Assembly: GCA_900771955.1 (NCBI GenBank)
Contig: CAAGPW010000172.1
Location: forward strand, 1-7,773
From: Lachnospiraceae bacterium
GTDB taxonomy: Bacteria; Bacillota; Clostridia; Lachnospirales; Lachnospiraceae
Direction: 5' to 3'
Length of the DNA stretch: 7,773 nucleotides
This document shows, piece after piece, positions 5,254 to 7,773 of the stretch; positions within the stretch are counted from its first letter, which is position 1, and the number at the start of each line of letters is the position of its first letter. The position numbers and the translations under genes are program-made. The notes under the pieces are model-generated. The model searched no databases. It was not told the DNA's origin and saw nothing but the letters and a program-made list of their open reading frames with translations.

Positions 5254-6966
5254 ATGGCAACACAAAAGCAACAACGTATTAAAGAACAGTTAACGCGAGG
5301 ATTTGTAAAAGTCGCGATCATCGGAGCAGTAGCAGCAATCATGGGCATCGGAGCGCTTCTACTTGCGGCGGCGCAGTATGAAAAAGCCCTGAACCGTTAT
5401 GGTTTTACACAGGGCGACATCGGTAAGGCAATGACAGCTTTTTCGGAAAGCAGAAGCGCATTGCGGGCAGTAGTGGGTTATGATGACGAAGCGGTGATAG
5501 AGAAACAGATCGCACTGCACGATCAGAAGAAGGCAGCTTTTGAGACATACATAGAAGAACTCGACAGAAGTATCAAGTTCGCAGAGGGCCGGGATGCTTA
5601 TAATCAGGTATTACAGGAACTGGAGGGCTACTGGGATCTGGATGCACAGGTCCTGGAACTGGCGACTTCGGATGATGAGGAAGGCTACCTGCAGGCAGAA
5701 CAGCTGGACACAGAGGAATTGACGACACAGTATGAACGAATTTACGCAGTGTTCGTTGATCTGATGGATCTTTGTGTACAAAAGGGCGACCAGGCGGAAG
5801 CGGATTTGCGGAACATGGAACTTATCATGCTGATAGTAATTCTGGCGATTGTTGTGGCCTCTTTCGTAAGCTCTGTAATCCTGGGGCGGAAAACAGCGGG
5901 AGATATCGAGAGGCCAATGGTAGCTCTTGCAAAGCGTTTGCAGACGTTTTCCCAGGGAGATTTAGACAGTGCATTCCCGGAGTACGATAATGGAAACGAG
6001 ATTTCCTACATGATACAGGTGGCGAAGGGAATGGCAGCAGATCTGAACCTGATCATCACAGATGCCGGTGAACTTCTGGGACAGATGGCAGAGGGAAATT
6101 ATGCCATTGGCACGAAGATCGAGGACAAATATGTAGGACAGTTTGTGGCATTGAAGGATGCCATGCGCAAAATGAACCGTCAGATGAACGGCACCTTACA
6201 ACAGGTGGAAGAGGCTGCAAAACAGGTATCTGCGGGAGCGGAAAATCTGGCAGAATCCGCCCAGTCACTGGCGGAAGGCGCGACAGATCAGGCCGGCTCC
6301 GTGGAGGAACTGACAGCAACCATCACGAATATTGCGGATGCGGTGACACGGACAGCCAATGAACTGCAAAAGACCACGCAGAAAGCGGAAAATTATGCCG
6401 GCCAGGCCGATGCTGGACATGCACAGATGAAATCCCTTATGGGAGAGATGGAACGGATCAATGAGACCTCAAAGAAGATTCAGAATATCATTGCCGAGAT
6501 TGAAGATATTGCCAGCCAGACCAATCTATTGTCCCTGAATGCGGCAATAGAGGCAGCCAGAGCCGGAGAAGCCGGAAGAGGCTTTGCGGTGGTGGCAGAG
6601 CAGATCCGTAAGCTGGCAGAACAGAGCGCACAGTCTGCAGTAGATACCAGAAGTCTGATCGAGGGTTCATTGGAGGAAATCGAGAAAGGGAATCAGGCTG
6701 CGGAAGCGGCGGCAGGATCTCTGGAGCAGATCGTGACAGGAGTGAAGGAAATCGCATCGGATGCAAAACGGCTTAGCGAAGAATCCACAGCGCAGGCACA
6801 GGCAATGGAACAGGCTGAGGCAGGCGTAAATCAGATATCCGAAGTAGTACAGTCCAATTCTGCGGCTGCAGAGGAATCCTCTGCCACCAGCGAAGAACTG
6901 TCGGCACAGGCGGAAGCTTTGAATGCACTGGTGGGAAAATTCACATTGCGCAGAGATAAAAGGTAA
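5254..6966 (+). CDS. Methyl-accepting chemotaxis protein
   Basis: The 570-residue protein is a membrane chemoreceptor that controls CheA through CheW. A short basic N-terminus precedes TM1 (about 18-40). An extracellular segment of about 148 residues, probably a four-helix bundle (4HB_MCP-like), leads to TM2 (about 190-211). A HAMP domain (about 212-268, with RPM at 220-222 and NEISYM) follows. A second HAMP-like helix pair (about 270-310, LLGQMAEGNYAIG...YVGQFVALKDAM) comes before the signalling coiled coil. The conserved hairpin tip is EIEDIASQTNLLSLNAAIE (415-433) and then AARAGEAGRGFAVVAEQIRK. The start is set by GGGAGG (5242-5247), six nt before ATG. There is no CheR-docking pentapeptide at the C-terminus (FTLRRDKR). 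No chemotaxis or flagellar gene is adjacent. The ligand cannot be inferred. Confidence 0.96.
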   Translation: MATQKQQRIKEQLTRGFVKVAIIGAVAAIMGIGALLLAAAQYEKALNRYGFTQGDIGKAMTAFSESRSALRAVVGYDDEAVIEKQIALHDQKKAAFETYIEELDRSIKFAEGRDAYNQVLQELEGYWDLDAQVLELATSDDEEGYLQAEQLDTEELTTQYERIYAVFVDLMDLCVQKGDQAEADLRNMELIMLIVILAIVVASFVSSVILGRKTAGDIERPMVALAKRLQTFSQGDLDSAFPEYDNGNEISYMIQVAKGMAADLNLIITDAGELLGQMAEGNYAIGTKIEDKYVGQFVALKDAMRKMNRQMNGTLQQVEEAAKQVSAGAENLAESAQSLAEGATDQAGSVEELTATITNIADAVTRTANELQKTTQKAENYAGQADAGHAQMKSLMGEMERINETSKKIQNIIAEIEDIASQTNLLSLNAAIEAARAGEAGRGFAVVAEQIRKLAEQSAQSAVDTRSLIEGSLEEIEKGNQAAEAAAGSLEQIVTGVKEIASDAKRLSEESTAQAQAMEQAEAGVNQISEVVQSNSAAAEESSATSEELSAQAEALNALVGKFTLRRDKR

Positions 6967-7066
6967 GGCCTTCTGCGGATCTTCAGAGGAATCCCAGCTT
7001 AATTACCCAATAACAATAATAGAGCAGGAGAAGACGTGAGAAGGAACGAGAAGTCTGTTTAGAATA

Positions 7067-7156
7067 ATGAACGCCGGAGGAGATGCGGATAAAGTAGCAA
7101 AACTGGATGATCCCAAGCTGCTGGAAGTAATGAAAAAGAAATATGCTTTGGACTAG
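7067..7156 (+). CDS. Possible 29-residue ORF or tail of a lost gene
   Basis: The frame from ATG 7067 reads MNAGGDADKVAKLDD and then PKLLEVMKKKYALD to TAG 7154-7156. The frame is open back to a TGA at 7037. No ribosome site precedes the ATG. The charged, helical look and KLLEVMKKKY ending suggest the C-terminus of a larger protein left behind after a deletion, more than a true small gene. The family is not recognised. Confidence 0.25.
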   Translation: MNAGGDADKVAKLDDPKLLEVMKKKYALD

Positions 7157-7176
7157 AAAGTGCGTTTTATTATAAT
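7148..7176 (+). promoter_or_regulatory. Possible promoter upstream of the hairpin and XRE gene
   Basis: A perfect TATAAT (7171-7176) has a weak -35 candidate TTGGAC (7148-7153) at 17 bp. If used, RNA would start near 7183 and run first through the hairpin at 7210-7265, and only then reach the XRE gene. Confidence 0.35.
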
Positions 7177-7209
7177 TCTGCATTTTTGTAAAACAACAAA
7201 ATTTATCTG

Positions 7210-7265
7210 AAAATACCGATTTTCACAGCCCTCCAAGTGCTGGCAGGACGGGAATCGGTATTTTT
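7210..7265 (+). terminator. Long bidirectional terminator-like hairpin
   Basis: AAAATACCGATTTTC (7210-7224) pairs with GGGAATCGGTATTTT (7250-7264) through 15 pairs, two of them G-U. A 25-nt apical part can form a smaller CAGC/GCTG stem (7226-7229 with 7239-7242). The right arm ends in TTTTT (7261-7265) and the left arm begins with AAAA, so it could stop transcription in both directions. It probably closes the chemoreceptor transcript, but lies 244 nt beyond that stop. Confidence 0.7.
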
Positions 7266-7289
7266 GTATAGGGAACTTTCATTATAACT

Positions 7290-7303
7290 GAAATAATTAT
7301 TTC
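7290..7303. promoter_or_regulatory. 14-bp perfect palindrome upstream of the XRE gene
   Basis: GAAATAATTATTTC is its own reverse complement and lies 47 nt ahead of the ATG of the regulator gene. XRE-type proteins often bind such sites in their own promoters, so an operator is plausible. No clear -35/-10 pair could be fixed beside it, and AT-rich palindromes also arise by chance. Confidence 0.35.
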
Positions 7304-7350
7304 CACATTATCTATTAGAATTGTAGAAGTAGAAAACAGGAGATGTGGGA

Positions 7351-7581
7351 ATGAGTCAGAAACATTCGGAAGAGTATAAGATCGTAGGACAGGCCATTAA
7401 GAAATATCGGAAGCAGAAGGGACTTACGCAGGAGCAGCTGGCGGATAAAGTCAGTATCAGCATCAGTTACCTGACCAAGATTGAAGCGCCTAATTGCGAC
7501 CAACCGTTTTCGCTGGAGGTAATATTTGATATAGCGGATGTTCTGGAAATGCCGGCACACGTATTGCTGGAAGATGTCTGA
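7351..7581 (+). CDS. Small XRE-family transcriptional regulator
   Basis: I place the start at ATG 7351, eight nt after AGGAG (7338-7342), giving 76 residues; an upstream GTG at 7345 would leave only a 2-nt spacing. The protein is essentially one HTH_3/XRE domain: a first helix GQAIKKYRKQKG (13-24), the TQEQLADKV helix (26-34), the recognition helix ISYLTKIE (38-45) and a closing segment SLEVIFDIADVLEMPAHVLL. It lacks any effector or dimerisation domain, as in many small cytoplasmic repressors of mobile or accessory regions. It is monocistronic; after it come only the hairpin and tRNA-Thr on the other strand. Targets are unknown; the nearby palindrome is a candidate. Confidence 0.9.
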   Translation: MSQKHSEEYKIVGQAIKKYRKQKGLTQEQLADKVSISISYLTKIEAPNCDQPFSLEVIFDIADVLEMPAHVLLEDV

Positions 7582-7615
7582 TCCGGCAGGAAGCTGAGTC
7601 GCGGATGTATGGGAA

Positions 7616-7633
7616 TGTCTACAACTGTCTACA
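7616..7633. repeat. Tandem TGTCTACA pair
   Basis: TGTCTACA occurs at 7616-7623 and 7626-7633, repeat period 10 bp, so both copies would face the same side of the helix. It lies between the XRE stop codon and the tRNA terminator. A binding site is possible but unsupported. Confidence 0.4.
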
Positions 7634-7644
7634 GCGTTTATGGG

Positions 7645-7686
7645 AAAACAAAAAGCGGAAACACTGTAAAATCAATGTTTCCGCTT
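7645..7686 (-). terminator. Terminator of tRNA-Thr (minus strand)
   Basis: AAGCGGAAACA (7653-7663) pairs perfectly with TGTTTCCGCTT (7676-7686) over 11 bp. Read on the minus strand the stem is followed by a T-rich tail (complement of 7645-7654). It starts 10 nt past the tRNA 3' end. On the plus strand the tail is CTTCT, so stopping of the XRE transcript would be weaker. Confidence 0.8.
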
Positions 7687-7696
7687 CTTCTATGAG

Positions 7697-7769
7697 AGCT
7701 GCTGACGGGAATCGGACCCGTGACCTCCGCACTACCAATGCGACGCTCTACCGACTGAGCCACAGCAGC
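7697..7769 (-). tRNA. tRNA-Thr, anticodon GGU
   Basis: The minus strand folds into a full cloverleaf of 73 nt: acceptor GCTGCTG/CAGCAGC, D arm GCTC...GAGC, anticodon stem TCGCA/TGCGG with loop TTGGTAG (anticodon GGT at 7734-7736) and T arm ACGGG/CCCGT. The discriminator base is U and CCA is not encoded. The T loop is TCCGATT, with C in place of the near-universal U at position 55 (plus-strand G at 7715). It would read ACC and ACU codons. Confidence 0.93.
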
Positions 7770-7773
7770 ATCA

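Larger units (their letters stand above)
6967..7350. other. Gene-poor gap between the chemoreceptor and the XRE regulator
   Basis: This stretch of about 380 nt holds no long gene. It contains a possible 29-residue reading frame or gene tail (7067-7156), a TATAAT box (7171-7176), a long hairpin with a T tail (7210-7265), a 14-bp palindrome (7290-7303) and the ribosome site of the next gene (7338-7342). From 6967 to 7039 I see nothing convincing; a weak stem at about 6967-6990 has no T-run. Confidence 0.7.

Noticed and set aside
7616..7633. A CopY/BlaI-type operator (TACAnnTGTA) in the TGTCTACA pair
   Set aside because: The site reads TACAACTGTC, one base short of the palindrome, and it lies downstream of the regulator gene with no promoter nearby.
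1..7773. CRISPR array, integrase gene or complete insertion sequence
   Set aside because: No regularly spaced repeats, no recombinase reading frame and no second IS66 end were found by eye.

Overview
The window reads as low-to-mid GC Bacillota, most likely an anaerobic gut-type clostridium such as a Lachnospiraceae member. This is inferred from strong GGAGG ribosome sites, TATACT/TATAAT -10 boxes, U-tailed intrinsic terminators and protein family resemblance; no database search was possible. It looks like an accessory region built from single-gene modules and broken gene pieces, lying beside a tRNA-Thr gene.

Left part (1-3400). After the last codons of an unidentified gene (to 98) comes an AAA+ ATPase of the DUF4143 type (220-1440) with its own near-consensus promoter, a 12-bp direct repeat just upstream of the -35 box, and a clean terminator. 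Next is a scar: the 3' end of an IS66-type transposase on the minus strand (about 1520-1820) joined to a 5'-truncated conserved gene on the plus strand (about 1826-2098). Then follows an HTH-Fic protein (2243-3148). Its promoter carries two copies of a TTGCCGATATCGGCAA-type palindrome, one of them inside the -35/-10 spacer, and the two copies are arms of a 67-bp inverted repeat.

Middle part (3300-5220). A second, unrelated AAA+ ATPase (ATPase_2/DUF234 type, 3401-4798) has its own promoter, with a perfect 11-bp inverted repeat overlapping the -10 box. Directly at its stop codon begin remnants of an Rpn-type nuclease/transposase gene and of a helix-turn-helix tail (4799-5122), then a strong terminator.

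Right part (5220-7773). A full-length methyl-accepting chemotaxis protein (5254-6966) suggests a motile or formerly motile host. It is followed by a gene-poor stretch with a long bidirectional hairpin, a small XRE-type regulator (7351-7581) and tRNA-Thr(GGU) on the minus strand with its own terminator.

The most interesting pattern is that three unrelated genes (DUF4143 ATPase, Fic, DUF234 ATPase) share one design. Each is monocistronic, has a 17-bp-spaced promoter, a private repeat at or in that promoter, and a helix-turn-helix-like segment in the protein itself. Each also departs from the textbook motif at an acidic residue of its C-terminal or catalytic domain (Fic D/E to N; DUF4143 ExK to QxA; DUF234 ExK to SxK). 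I infer self-regulated, toxin-like or defence-like modules. This is a hypothesis, not something the sequence proves.
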